DNA of 33,635 nt from Burkholderiales bacterium (GCA_947463885.1 CANHUQ010000007.1:1-33635); one strand, 5' to 3'. Counted from the stretch's first letter, positions 1-7,346 are shown. Made by a program: numbers and translations. Notes: a model not told the origin generated them from the sequence alone.

Positions 1-458
1 GCCCGGAAAGTGAAGAGACCGAAATCGGTGATCAGATTTCCGCCAATTCCGGCTTCAGCCTCCCATTTGCGCTTGTGCATGCCCTGAAATGCAGCATTTT
101 TTTCAGGGTTGAGATTTCCAGTTCTCACGCGGCCAAAGGCAAACAGGGCCAACCTTCCCTCACGGTGCAGGTAATAGCGGGCACGATCGCCGAGGTAGAT
201 GAATTTGTCATCGATGTAAATGAAGCCCGGAAAAACGTAGAGCGAGTCATCCTGGGCGGCATAGCGATTCTGAAAGCCCAAGACTGCCGCGCCCGGTACA
301 AAGCCACTGGGTACTGGGCTGTTCTGAGCCTTGGACGACAACAATTCAAGTGCGCCGAGCTCAGGTTCGGCCTGGGCGGGCAACGCAGCACAGCACAGCG
401 CGACACTGCATGCGACGGCCAGGGTCCCACGAAAGCGATCAATCACAGCCATGGCCAT
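1..458 (-). CDS. MipA/OmpV family outer-membrane protein, N-terminal part (runs off left edge)
   Basis: My reverse-strand translation starts at ATG 458 (or the in-frame ATG at 452) and stays open to base 1, giving about 152 residues of an incomplete protein. It opens with a signal peptide: a basic start, a hydrophobic Ala/Val/Leu/Cys stretch and a likely cleavage after AQA near residue 30. The mature part has features typical of the MipA/OmpV family: a region with a phenylalanine-proline-glycine segment, tyrosine-rich strands, a GDRARYYL segment and a later GIGGNLITDFG strand. MipA homologues are outer-membrane beta-barrels that scaffold murein hydrolases in E. coli; other members respond to osmolarity or antibiotics. 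The ATG overlaps the TGA of the upstream thioesterase by one base (TGATG), implying translational coupling. The C-terminal barrel is outside the window, so the assignment rests on the N-terminal third to half only. Confidence 0.72.
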   Translation of the reverse strand, partial: MAMAVIDRFRGTLAVACSVALCCAALPAQAEPELGALELLSSKAQNSPVPSGFVPGAAVLGFQNRYAAQDDSLYVFPGFIYIDDKFIYLGDRARYYLHREGRLALFAFGRVRTGNLNPEKNAAFQGMHKRKWEAEAGIGGNLITDFGLFTFR

Positions 459-889
459 CACGCTCCTGCACCCGTCAGAAACCAGCGCATCGCATCGGGT
501 ACGGCGGTCGGCTTACGCGACGCACGATCGATCAGCACACAAGTTGATTCGGCACTGGCGACTTCACCATTGACTGCAAGCAGCGTCTGCTCAAACTCAA
601 AGGATGTCCGGCCAATGCGCCTGACACGCGTACCCACCCGCACCGCCCCGGGGAAATAGAGCTCTTTCCGGTAGACGATCGTCTGCTTCGCCACAACAAT
701 GCCGCACGCTTTGCGCACCTCTGCGATCTCTGGATCGTCGAGCACTTCGATGCGACCGGCCTCAAAGAACGTACCGATCACAGCATTGTTGATGTGGCCT
801 TGTCGATCGGTATCAGCGTTGCGCAGCTTCTCCTGCGTCCAGAAGCGGAAGTCTGCTGCATGCTCAGCGGCGGGCGTATCACTCATCAT
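458..889 (-). CDS. Acyl-CoA thioesterase, hotdog fold (4HBT/YbgC-like)
   Basis: The protein has 143 residues, the usual length of a single-hotdog 4-hydroxybenzoyl-CoA thioesterase-type enzyme. The N-terminal segment contains TDRQGHINNAVIGTFFEAGR, which matches the family signature in which Asp (here D, a few residues before HINN) and the following helix form the active site. A central strand region (VVAKQTIVYRKEL, then RVGTRVRRIGRTSFEF) follows the family pattern. It probably hydrolyses acyl-CoA to free acid and CoA in the cytoplasm. An open frame continues upstream to 1054, but that part overlaps the acyl-CoA synthetase, so I start at the ATG pair 889/886 just after a GAGTG ribosome-binding-like sequence. 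The neighbouring acyl-CoA synthetase, 23 bases upstream, makes a CoA-ester cycle or proof-reading role plausible; the substrate is not readable from sequence. Confidence 0.82.
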   Translation of the reverse strand: MMSDTPAAEHAADFRFWTQEKLRNADTDRQGHINNAVIGTFFEAGRIEVLDDPEIAEVRKACGIVVAKQTIVYRKELYFPGAVRVGTRVRRIGRTSFEFEQTLLAVNGEVASAESTCVLIDRASRKPTAVPDAMRWFLTGAGA

Positions 890-912
890 CAATTCACTCG
901 ATACAGGGGGAG

Positions 913-2487
913 TTACAGTCCTAATGCAGTGCGCGCCATGTCGCGCAGCACGCGCTTCTGAATCTTGTTGCCATTCGGGCCATTCAACGCAGGAAACGCA
1001 TCGATGGCGATGATCCGCCTGGGAACCTTGTAGCCGGCCATGCGATCGCGGCAATACGCCAGCAATTGGACTTCAGTGGCAGATGGGTTGCAAAGAACAT
1101 AAGCCACCGCGACATCGCCCTCGCCCGGCACATTGACACCCACCACTTGGGCGCCGTGTACCTGAGCGTGCTGCATCAGACCCGATTCGATCTCAGCCGG
1201 ATTCACCAGGAACCCACGCAATCTCAGGCTATCGCCCATGCGAGCGAGATAAACAAATCCCGCCCCTTCAAGATGGGCCAGATCACCCGTGCGAAACCAG
1301 CCATCGTCGGTGAAGGCCTTCGCGGTGGCCTGAGGATTGTTCAGATAGCCCGCCAGTACATTGGGGCCACGAATGTGCAGCTCACCCGCATGGCCTTCAC
1401 CCAGCGGCTCGCCAGACTCAGGATCGACCACCCTCACCGCAATCAAAGGATCGATCGGGATACCACCCGCCTTGGCACGCTGGGTCGCTGGAGCCTCCCA
1501 AGGATGAAAGGCCATCAGCGAAAAGCACTCGGACGAACCATACGTGCCGGTGAATCGACACTGCAGTGCATCGGCCCGCTCCGTGACCTGCAACGTGAGG
1601 CCCACGAAATCCGCCTGCACGCCATGGCGTAAGCTCGAGAAATTGACGTCAGGCACCTGCAGCATGGCGTCGAACATGGCATCCGCACCGACAACATGCG
1701 TGATCTCGTGTCGCTCGATCAGGTGCGCCGCCTCGGATGCATCGAACACTGGCACAAGGACGCAGGCCGCGCGGCCGGCCAAGGCTCCCAAGGCAGTCAT
1801 GAAACCGAAGACGCCAAAGAGCGGCAGCACGCACAGCACGGCATCCGCTGCGCGGATGTCCAGAGCGCGCGACACATGCTGTGCGTGACGCACGATGCTG
1901 GCGTGGTCATGGGCGGCGAGCTTAGGAAATCCGGTGGTGCCTGAGGTGCTGAAACAGCACATCAGATCGTGCCCCTGTCCGGCCTCGGGGGCGGCGCTGA
2001 AGCCTGCTGATTGCGCGAATTCGATAAACCGGTCGCAGTCATCGAGCGCCACCACCTGATGCAATGAGGTCAGCTCGGCCTGTAATGCCAGCGCGATGTC
2101 GCCATAGTCGGTCTCCAGGAATCGCCGGGGCGTGAAGATGACGCGGGCCTGTGAGACCTCAAGCAGGTGTCTCACCTCGGGGGCTTTATAGCGCGTGCTA
2201 ATGGGCACCACCAGCACGCCCAGGTGCGCAGCAGCGCACAGCAACTGCATCCAGGCCGGGCCATTGGGCAACCAGACGGCCATTGCATCGCCACGCTTCA
2301 GACCCAACGCGGACAGGCCGACGGTGGCAGCGTATGCCGCCTCACGCAATTGCGCCCGATTGAATGTGCAGTCGGTGGTGACCAGCGCAGGCAGCGCATC
2401 GTGACCCGCCAGCACAGCATCGATCAGACACTGACTCGCCGACTCAGCCTGCCAGTCGCTTACTTCAGGCGCACGCACTGTGGACAT
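913..2487 (-). CDS. Acyl-CoA synthetase / AMP-dependent ligase (ANL superfamily)
   Basis: The 524-residue length is normal for the ANL superfamily, which adenylates a carboxylic acid with ATP and transfers it to CoA. Visible core motifs are the P-loop-like STSGTTGFPK at about 180-189, the YGSSE motif at 316-320, the GWFRTGD motif with its ribose-binding Asp near 402, and the C-terminal NGNKIQKRV segment with the probable adenylation lysine near 508. The hinge motif is divergent: where many family members have GRxKD..IxxxGxN, this one has ARMGDSLRLRGFLVNPAEIE. The start is the ATG 13 bases after the stop of the SH3-like gene; it is followed 23 bases later by a hotdog thioesterase. Substrate (fatty, aryl or dicarboxylic) cannot be decided here. 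The gene is probably co-transcribed with the OYE upstream. Confidence 0.88.
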   Translation of the reverse strand: MSTVRAPEVSDWQAESASQCLIDAVLAGHDALPALVTTDCTFNRAQLREAAYAATVGLSALGLKRGDAMAVWLPNGPAWMQLLCAAAHLGVLVVPISTRYKAPEVRHLLEVSQARVIFTPRRFLETDYGDIALALQAELTSLHQVVALDDCDRFIEFAQSAGFSAAPEAGQGHDLMCCFSTSGTTGFPKLAAHDHASIVRHAQHVSRALDIRAADAVLCVLPLFGVFGFMTALGALAGRAACVLVPVFDASEAAHLIERHEITHVVGADAMFDAMLQVPDVNFSSLRHGVQADFVGLTLQVTERADALQCRFTGTYGSSECFSLMAFHPWEAPATQRAKAGGIPIDPLIAVRVVDPESGEPLGEGHAGELHIRGPNVLAGYLNNPQATAKAFTDDGWFRTGDLAHLEGAGFVYLARMGDSLRLRGFLVNPAEIESGLMQHAQVHGAQVVGVNVPGEGDVAVAYVLCNPSATEVQLLAYCRDRMAGYKVPRRIIAIDAFPALNGPNGNKIQKRVLRDMARTALGL

Positions 2488-2500
2488 CGGTCACCGACAA

Positions 2501-3154
2501 TCAGCGCGCTTGCGGTGGGGGCCGACCACCACCGCCACCGCCCGGGGGAGGTGGTGGGGGCGGCGGGCGATAGTCCGACCCGCCTGATCCGCCATAAGGC
2601 GGGCGCGCATGGGGCGGGGCGGGCGGCGGCGGTGGCCGATAGTTCGACGCAGGCGGACGATACTGCGGCGGCGGAGGACGGTAATGAGGAGGCGGCGGCC
2701 GATAGTGTGGCGGCGGATGGTAATAGGGCGGCCGATGCTGGTACGGAGGGTACTGGTTCCAGTAGTTGGCTTGGCCGTACCAGGGACGGTTGTAGTAGTG
2801 GTCGCGCCAGTAGCTGTTGAGGATGAAGCTCGTGACGCCGATGCCCACGATGGCTCCGGCGATGTTGACTGCCTGCGGCGAACCGTTTTGCTGGATCAGC
2901 AGGTTGCCCGCGTACACCCAACCGCGCAAAGGCGGAACGGCCACGTCGCACCAGGAGTAGTCAGCCAGGCATGCCTGGATAGCCACATACGTACCGGCCT
3001 GAAGGACCGAGACCACCGGATACTCCTTGGCGGGACCCGCGCGCAGATTCAGGTCGACCATTGCTTGAGCCTGTTGCTGCGCGGCAGCCGGGCCGCCCGA
3101 CACCATGACCAGCACAGCACCCGCCCTCAGCCATGTGATGAAGCGTTCCCGCAT
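2501..3154 (-). CDS. Exported SH3-like domain protein with long proline/tyrosine-rich tail
   Basis: I choose ATG 3154, because a strong GGAGGA ribosome-binding site lies about 8 bases upstream, over the TTG/ATG options nearer 3181. The 217-residue product has a cleavable signal peptide (MRERF, hydrophobic core, AAAQ near residue 25). An SH3b-like domain follows at about 28-90 (LNLRAGPAKEYPVVSVLQAGT, then CDVAVPPLRGWVYAGNL), of the type that binds peptidoglycan or metal in other bacterial proteins. A short hydrophobic glycine-rich segment (AGAIVGIGVTSFIL) precedes a low-complexity tail of Tyr/Trp/Asn and then repeated HYRPPPP and QYRPP units ending in polyproline and polyglycine. Its role is unknown; a cell-envelope location is inferred. 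It sits 26 bases after the OYE gene and 13 before the CoA ligase. Confidence 0.8.
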   Translation of the reverse strand: MRERFITWLRAGAVLVMVSGGPAAAQQQAQAMVDLNLRAGPAKEYPVVSVLQAGTYVAIQACLADYSWCDVAVPPLRGWVYAGNLLIQQNGSPQAVNIAGAIVGIGVTSFILNSYWRDHYYNRPWYGQANYWNQYPPYQHRPPYYHPPPHYRPPPPHYRPPPPQYRPPASNYRPPPPPAPPHARPPYGGSGGSDYRPPPPPPPPGGGGGGRPPPQAR

Positions 3155-3180
3155 GGACACGTCCTCCGATAAACACTCCA

Positions 3181-4344
3181 CTAAACCACAAGGCCATTAG
3201 GGCGGGAAGTCGAAGTCGCCAGATTTGGTACCGAGGCCACTCGCTTCTGAAGCCACCATCCGGCAGCCGGCGGCGTCATGGCATACCCGTCCAGTCCGAA
3301 TTTGCAAGCGGCATCCACCGCCCAGTTCGGGTTGTGCAGCATCTCGCGCGCCAGAGCCACCAGATCGGCACGGCCCTCGGACAGAATACGTTCCGCCTGG
3401 TCGTGATGCACGATCAACCCGACAGCCATGGTCTTGATGTCAGCCTCTTCGCGCAGCTTTTGCGCAAACGGCACCTGGTAGCCATAACCGATCGGCGTGC
3501 TGCTGACTGGGCGGGCCAGGATGCCGCCCGCACTGCAATCGATCACATCCACGCCCACTGCTTTGAGTTCGCGGGCCAGCACAACACTTTCGGCGGGTCC
3601 CCAGCCGGCATCGTCATCCACCGAAAGTCGCATGAACAGGGGGCGATCTTCAGGCCAGTTGGCCCGCACACACCGCGCCACTTCGATCGCAAAACGTCTG
3701 CGGTTGGCGTCACTGCCCCCGTATTGATCGGTGCGCTGATTGGCTTGGGGCGAAAGAAATTCGTGCACGAGAAAACCATGCGCACCATGAATCTCCACCG
3801 TATCGAATCCTGCTTTGCAGGCCCGTGCCGCAGCGCGACCAAAAGCCTGTACCACTTCACCCACCTCAGCAGTACTCAGTGCGCGCGGCACAGGTGACTT
3901 GTCGTCTGCAGCAATCGCGCTCGGAGCCACCAGTTCCCAATCGTCCCAGTCCTGCACGCCGCAGTCCGCACCGAGCGGGCGACCGCCTTCCCAGGGTCGT
4001 CCCGTGCGTGCCTTGCGCCCCGAGTGCCCTAGTTGGATCCCAACCGCGGTGCCGCACTCGTGCACGAAGTCGACGATGCGTTGCAAAGGCTCGATGAATG
4101 CGTCATCCCATAAGCCGAGGTCACCTACCGTGCCACAGCCACGACGCTCGACCTTAGTGGACTCCATCATCACCAAACCGACCCCACCGGCAGCATACCG
4201 ACCGGCATTCATCAGATGCCAGTCCGTCGGGAACCCCCGCACGGCTGCGTACTGATGCATGGGTGCCACCACAATTCGGTTACGCAGCGTCAGGCCACGC
4301 AGACTGAGCGGGGTAAAGAGCAAAGGTGTCGTCACGGAAATCAC
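3181..4344 (-). CDS. Old yellow enzyme family NAD(P)H:flavin oxidoreductase, class II (YqjM/XenA-like)
   Basis: This 387-residue protein is a TIM-barrel FMN ene-reductase that would reduce activated C=C bonds or related electrophiles with NAD(P)H. Family marks are the N-terminal LFTPLSLRGLTLRNRIVVAPM, IQLGHSGRKA (FMN/substrate pocket), HGAHGFLVHEFLSP with the substrate-binding His pair at about 186 and 189, and NQRTDQYGGS. The usual PMCQY motif of class II enzymes reads PMHQY, so the flavin-tuning cysteine (Cys26 in YqjM) is a histidine at about residue 30. The start is uncertain: GTG 4344 gives this length, while GTG 4335 lies 5 bases after GAGTGA and gives a start nearer the family norm. 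No ATG is available. It heads the minus-strand cluster down to MipA. A second OYE lies at 31444-32592. Confidence 0.9.
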   Translation of the reverse strand: MISVTTPLLFTPLSLRGLTLRNRIVVAPMHQYAAVRGFPTDWHLMNAGRYAAGGVGLVMMESTKVERRGCGTVGDLGLWDDAFIEPLQRIVDFVHECGTAVGIQLGHSGRKARTGRPWEGGRPLGADCGVQDWDDWELVAPSAIAADDKSPVPRALSTAEVGEVVQAFGRAAARACKAGFDTVEIHGAHGFLVHEFLSPQANQRTDQYGGSDANRRRFAIEVARCVRANWPEDRPLFMRLSVDDDAGWGPAESVVLARELKAVGVDVIDCSAGGILARPVSSTPIGYGYQVPFAQKLREEADIKTMAVGLIVHHDQAERILSEGRADLVALAREMLHNPNWAVDAACKFGLDGYAMTPPAAGWWLQKRVASVPNLATSTSRPNGLVV

Positions 4345-4375
4345 TCACAGAGAAAACAAAAATTCGGCGCACTGC

Positions 4376-4405
4376 AAAAAAAAAAGCCCCGACCTGGGTC
4401 GGGGC
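4376..4405 (-). terminator. Rho-independent terminator after the DUF937-OmpA gene
   Basis: Two perfect 9-base arms (GCCCCGACC at 4386-4394 and GGTCGGGGC at 4397-4405) flank a two-base TG centre. On the minus strand the hairpin is followed directly by ten Us (the A run at 4376-4385). It lies 22 bases after the stop of the OmpA-like gene and separates it from the OYE gene, which must have its own promoter or rely on read-through. Confidence 0.93.
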
Positions 4406-4427
4406 GTTTGACACACGCATCAGCGCA

Positions 4428-5534
4428 TCAGTTGGCTTTAACGATGTCCACGCGGCGTGCTGCACGGTCATCGGACGAACCCGTGACGAACTCGGGCGCG
4501 CGCATCTCGATGTTGCCCTCGCCCAGGCCTGCGGCCATCAGCGCTTCCTTCACGGCCTTGGCGCGATTCTTGGCAAGCTCTTCATTGGCAGCCTGATCAC
4601 CGGTCTTGTCGGTGAAGCCCGTCAGCGAGACCTTGCCATCCTTGCCGGCGGCAGCAAACGCATCAGCGATGGCTTTCTTGCCTTCATCACCGATATCGAA
4701 CTTGCCCACTTCGAAGAACACCGACTGGGGCAGGCCAGTCGCAACAGGCGCGGGGGCCGGTGCAGGCGCAGGAGCCGGTGCAGGCGTTGCAGCCGGAGCA
4801 GGAGCGGGAGCAGCGGGCTTAGTCTCAGGCCCTTTGCCCAGCCATTGCCACAGCAGGAATGCACCGATCAGCGCAGCCAGCCAAGGCAGCCACTTGCCCA
4901 GACCCGATGAAGCAGGCGGCGGGGGAGGCGGTGTCACCGAGCGCACCGCTGCAGGGGCTACGGCCGCCAGGCTGGCCGGCAGCTTGTCCATCCAGCCCGT
5001 GCCGAGCACGCTTGACAGACGCGGGTCGATATTGGCTTTGGCCAGATTGCCCTTCTGACCCAGCAACAGGTTGGCCAAGCCACCTGCATCCAGATTCTGC
5101 GAGGACACGAGCTTCTTGATCGCGCCGAAAACCAGCGGCGTGGCCATGCCGAGCAGACTGTTCGCCGAAGAAGGCTTAATGCCAGCCACCGAGGCCAATG
5201 CATTGCCAAGCATGCTCGACTTATCGCCACCGAACAGACCCGACAGCAGACTGGAGCCGACGGAAGTCAGCGCGCTGCTACCTGCACCACCCAGCGCACC
5301 CGCGATATTGCCCAGGAGTCCAGTGTCGACATTCGCACCGGTCACCATCTTGAACAGATCAGCCGCACCACCTGTGGTGGAAGCCTTTTGGGTCATGCCG
5401 CCGAGCAGCACCGGCAGCAGTGAGGTCACCGCTGACTGCACGCCAGTCTCGCTCTCACCCAGCAGCTTAGCCGCCGGACCGATTAAGTCTTTGCCAGCGC
5501 CAGACGTCAGCATTTCAAGAATGTTGCCTACCAT
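4428..5534 (-). CDS. DUF937 (YidB-like) - transmembrane - OmpA-like fusion protein
   Basis: The open frame extends to 5834, but ATG 5534 is preceded at about 8 bases by the purine run GGAAGGGGA and begins a natural DUF937 start (MVGNILEMLTSG), giving 368 residues. Residues 1 to about 195 are the Leu/Gly/Ser-rich DUF937/YidB region. A PPPPPP stretch near 202 precedes one transmembrane helix at about 213-232 (WLPWLAALIGAFLLWQWL), then an Ala-Pro repeat linker at about 240-265. The OmpA C-terminal peptidoglycan-binding domain fills about 270-368, with the diaminopimelate-binding Asp (LTGFTDKTG, about 309) and Arg (AKNRAKAV, about 324). I infer an inner-membrane protein with DUF937 in the cytoplasm and the OmpA domain gripping peptidoglycan across the periplasm. 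The function of DUF937 itself is not known to me. Confidence 0.9.
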   Translation of the reverse strand: MVGNILEMLTSGAGKDLIGPAAKLLGESETGVQSAVTSLLPVLLGGMTQKASTTGGAADLFKMVTGANVDTGLLGNIAGALGGAGSSALTSVGSSLLSGLFGGDKSSMLGNALASVAGIKPSSANSLLGMATPLVFGAIKKLVSSQNLDAGGLANLLLGQKGNLAKANIDPRLSSVLGTGWMDKLPASLAAVAPAAVRSVTPPPPPPASSGLGKWLPWLAALIGAFLLWQWLGKGPETKPAAPAPAPAATPAPAPAPAPAPAPVATGLPQSVFFEVGKFDIGDEGKKAIADAFAAAGKDGKVSLTGFTDKTGDQAANEELAKNRAKAVKEALMAAGLGEGNIEMRAPEFVTGSSDDRAARRVDIVKAN

Positions 5535-5844
5535 CGTGATTCCCCTTCCTTGTGTATTGGGTGAAGACAGACCAGAACCTGAGATTGTGGAAAGTCTGCC
5601 GTCGGCCGCATGAGGCCGGGCGGATTGGATCCGCGAGTACCCTCTTCCGAGTCGCTCTTCGGACAGGCGGGCGGATTCTAGCGCATGACTTGGCTGTTCA
5701 CCACCCAAAATAAAAACGTTTGAAAGGAATTTTTCAGTGTGGCGGGGTAAGGCGAAACAGTGTTGACCGAGTGTTGACCGGTTTGCGCCAGACAGACAAT
5801 CGGAACGCAGGCTTAGCCCACCCTGACTGCGCACGCGCTAAGCA
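5535..5844. promoter_or_regulatory. Divergent promoter region between OmpA-like gene and AT-hook/RHH gene
   Basis: This 310-base stretch has no credible gene. Reading left, a -10-like TAGAAT (plus strand ATTCTA, 5675-5680) would give the OmpA-like gene a leader of roughly 130 bases; no good -35 accompanies it. The leader contains the small inverted repeat GCGGAT-TGG-ATCCGC around 5619-5633. Around 5700-5740 the DNA is AT-rich, unlike the genes on each side. Reading right, TTGACC at 5774-5779 and GACAAT at 5795-5800 are a weak promoter-like pair with short 15-base spacing. An exact 11-base tandem repeat overlaps that element and is listed separately. Confidence 0.4.
5759..5780. repeat. Exact tandem repeat of 11 bp (AGTGTTGACCG x2)
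   Basis: AGTGTTGACCG occurs at 5759-5769 and again, without a gap, at 5770-5780. The 11-base period is about one helical turn, so both copies face the same side of the DNA. The repeat sits 65 bases before the first possible start of the small AT-hook/RHH gene and contains two TTGACC sequences that resemble -35 elements. A tandem operator is a reasonable but unproven reading. Confidence 0.6.
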
Positions 5845-6117
5845 GTGCTACCCTTCGCGGCCTCAACTCTCGCCAACCGAATCATCGTGACACGCAAAGC
5901 CAGCACACGCATCGCCACCGGTCCTGCTTCCTCGAACGTTGGCACAGCCCCAGCACGACGCGGGAGGCCTCCTCGCAAGGTGTACATCAATGTGCTGGTG
6001 AAGGCGACCACACGCGAGGCCCTCACTCGGCTAAAGGCCAGTGGCGATTTTGCCAGTCAGGGTGAAGTGATTGATGCACTCGTGGCTCAGACAACCGAGC
6101 TACGCTCGCGTTCCTGA
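5845..6117 (+). CDS. Small DNA-binding protein: AT-hook-like motif plus ribbon-helix-helix-like domain
   Basis: This 90-residue basic protein has a low-complexity N-terminus (Ala/Ser/Thr), then RRGRPPRK at about 39-46, which contains the RGRP core of an AT-hook minor-groove binder. A C-terminal half follows (YINVLVKATTREALTRLKASGDF then SQGEVIDALVAQ) with the strand-helix-turn-helix pattern of Arc/CopG-like ribbon-helix-helix proteins. The frame opens at GTG 5845, immediately after an in-frame TAA; a second GTG at 5887 (VTRKAS) would give 76 residues and may be the real start. Neither has a clear ribosome-binding site. It converges on the alpha/beta hydrolase and diverges from the OmpA-like gene. 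No antitoxin-toxin partner is adjacent, so I favour a stand-alone regulator or nucleoid-type protein; the domain call is by pattern only. Confidence 0.62.
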   Translation: MLPFAASTLANRIIVTRKASTRIATGPASSNVGTAPARRGRPPRKVYINVLVKATTREALTRLKASGDFASQGEVIDALVAQTTELRSRS

Positions 6118-6143
6118 AGAAGCCTAGATCCCTGCTGAGCGCG

Positions 6144-7346
6144 TCATGAGACAGCTTTTTTAGTTGTCTCTTCAAGGAAACGCAGCAGTGTATCGATCAC
6201 CACGTGCGGCTGCTCTTGCTGCACCCAATGCCCGGCGCCCTCGACGATCTTGCACTCGAGCATGCGCGTGAGGTTGCGTTCACACATGGCGTCGAACTCA
6301 CCGGGTTTTTGATAAATCCCCCAGTCACTACGACCCGCGATGAAGCAGGACGGGACATCAATGGTGCGTCCTGCATAGAGCTGATGTTCGGCATGAAAGC
6401 GTCCGCTGGTCGAACATCGGTACCACTGCAGTCCACCCTGAAACCCAGTGCGAGCGAACTCCTGTGCATAGACCTGCAGATCTACATCGGGCAGCCAGGC
6501 GCACGCCGCCACCTGCGAGGGGTCAGGCATATCAGACGCAACGGTTGCGGCCATGTCCTGATTGAGCTCCATGACGTAGTACGTCGGCAGCAGGGCGAGC
6601 GATTCGGCATTCCAAGACTTCAGCGGTTCAGGCCGATTCGCAGCCCAGTCCGCACTCTTCACGTGGTAATACGCTCTTAGGAAATCTGCGATCCCCTGGG
6701 GCGCCTGACGCATGTCGGCATCCGCCTCACGCGTAGAGTAGTACCACTGATAATGCTTGCGCGGCCGAGGCAGCGCAGCCAGTGCGGCGTGGACATCGAC
6801 TGGCGGCGCAGCACGGGCGGCGGACGCGCGCGCGGTGTCAAACGGCAATGCAGGCGGCCCACCAAAGGGCGCACTCATGAGCACGACCGAACGAAAAACA
6901 TCGGGCCGAACCGTGGCACACCAGGCTGCCACAGGCGATCCGAAATCATGTCCGATCACGCAGGCCGCGTGGCGATAGCCCAGCGCAAACAGCAGACCCA
7001 CCGCATCACGCACCAGGTTCATCATCCTGAATGCAGACAAGTCGGTGTCGTAGGCGCCATCCCACCCGGTGGTGCGTCCATATCCGCGCTGGTCCGGGGC
7101 CACTGCGTGATAGCCCGCCTGTGCAAGCGCCGGCAGGATCTTGCGCCAACTGAAGGCCAGCTCGGGAAAGCCGTGCAGCAAGAGCACGCAAGGTCGATCC
7201 TGGGTTTCGTAGCCGGCCTCAAGAACATGCATGCGTAAACCGTTGACCCCCTCCACAAAACGCGAACGAATGCCTGGCGGCAGCACGCTGTCAGGCAGCG
7301 GTGGCAATTCGGAGTGAGAGATTCCAGGTGGTGTAGTGAGGGTCAT
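6144..7346 (-). CDS. Epoxide hydrolase-like alpha/beta hydrolase
   Basis: This 400-residue cytoplasmic hydrolase has an intact epoxide hydrolase-type set: the oxyanion motif HGFPE at 58-62, the nucleophile elbow GHDFGS with Asp near 134, the acid Asp near 341 (GRSDWG) and the catalytic His near 373 (EGAGHW). Cap-domain tyrosines that activate the epoxide are likely in HYQWYY (about 199-203) and in GLQWYR (about 309). An Asp nucleophile also fits haloalkane dehalogenases, but the two cap Tyr favour epoxide hydrolase. Its ATG overlaps the ugpC stop by four bases (7343-7346), so it is the last gene of the ugp cluster. In E. coli this position is held by ugpQ, a glycerophosphodiester phosphodiesterase; the present protein is unrelated in fold. 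Confidence 0.87.
   Translation of the reverse strand: MTLTTPPGISHSELPPLPDSVLPPGIRSRFVEGVNGLRMHVLEAGYETQDRPCVLLLHGFPELAFSWRKILPALAQAGYHAVAPDQRGYGRTTGWDGAYDTDLSAFRMMNLVRDAVGLLFALGYRHAACVIGHDFGSPVAAWCATVRPDVFRSVVLMSAPFGGPPALPFDTARASAARAAPPVDVHAALAALPRPRKHYQWYYSTREADADMRQAPQGIADFLRAYYHVKSADWAANRPEPLKSWNAESLALLPTYYVMELNQDMAATVASDMPDPSQVAACAWLPDVDLQVYAQEFARTGFQGGLQWYRCSTSGRFHAEHQLYAGRTIDVPSCFIAGRSDWGIYQKPGEFDAMCERNLTRMLECKIVEGAGHWVQQEQPHVVIDTLLRFLEETTKKAVS

Noticed and set aside
5534-5834. N-terminal extension of the DUF937-OmpA gene
   Set aside because: The extra 100 residues are not DUF937-like and cover a likely promoter; ATG 5534 has a strong purine ribosome-binding site.
5845-6117. RHH protein as antitoxin of a toxin-antitoxin pair
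   Set aside because: The neighbours are an epoxide hydrolase and an OmpA-like gene; no small toxin frame is adjacent.
6149-6171. Imperfect hairpin GAGACAGCT...AGTTGTCTC with T-rich centre as terminator
   Set aside because: The T-run is in the loop, not after the stem, and the element is inside the end of the hydrolase coding region.
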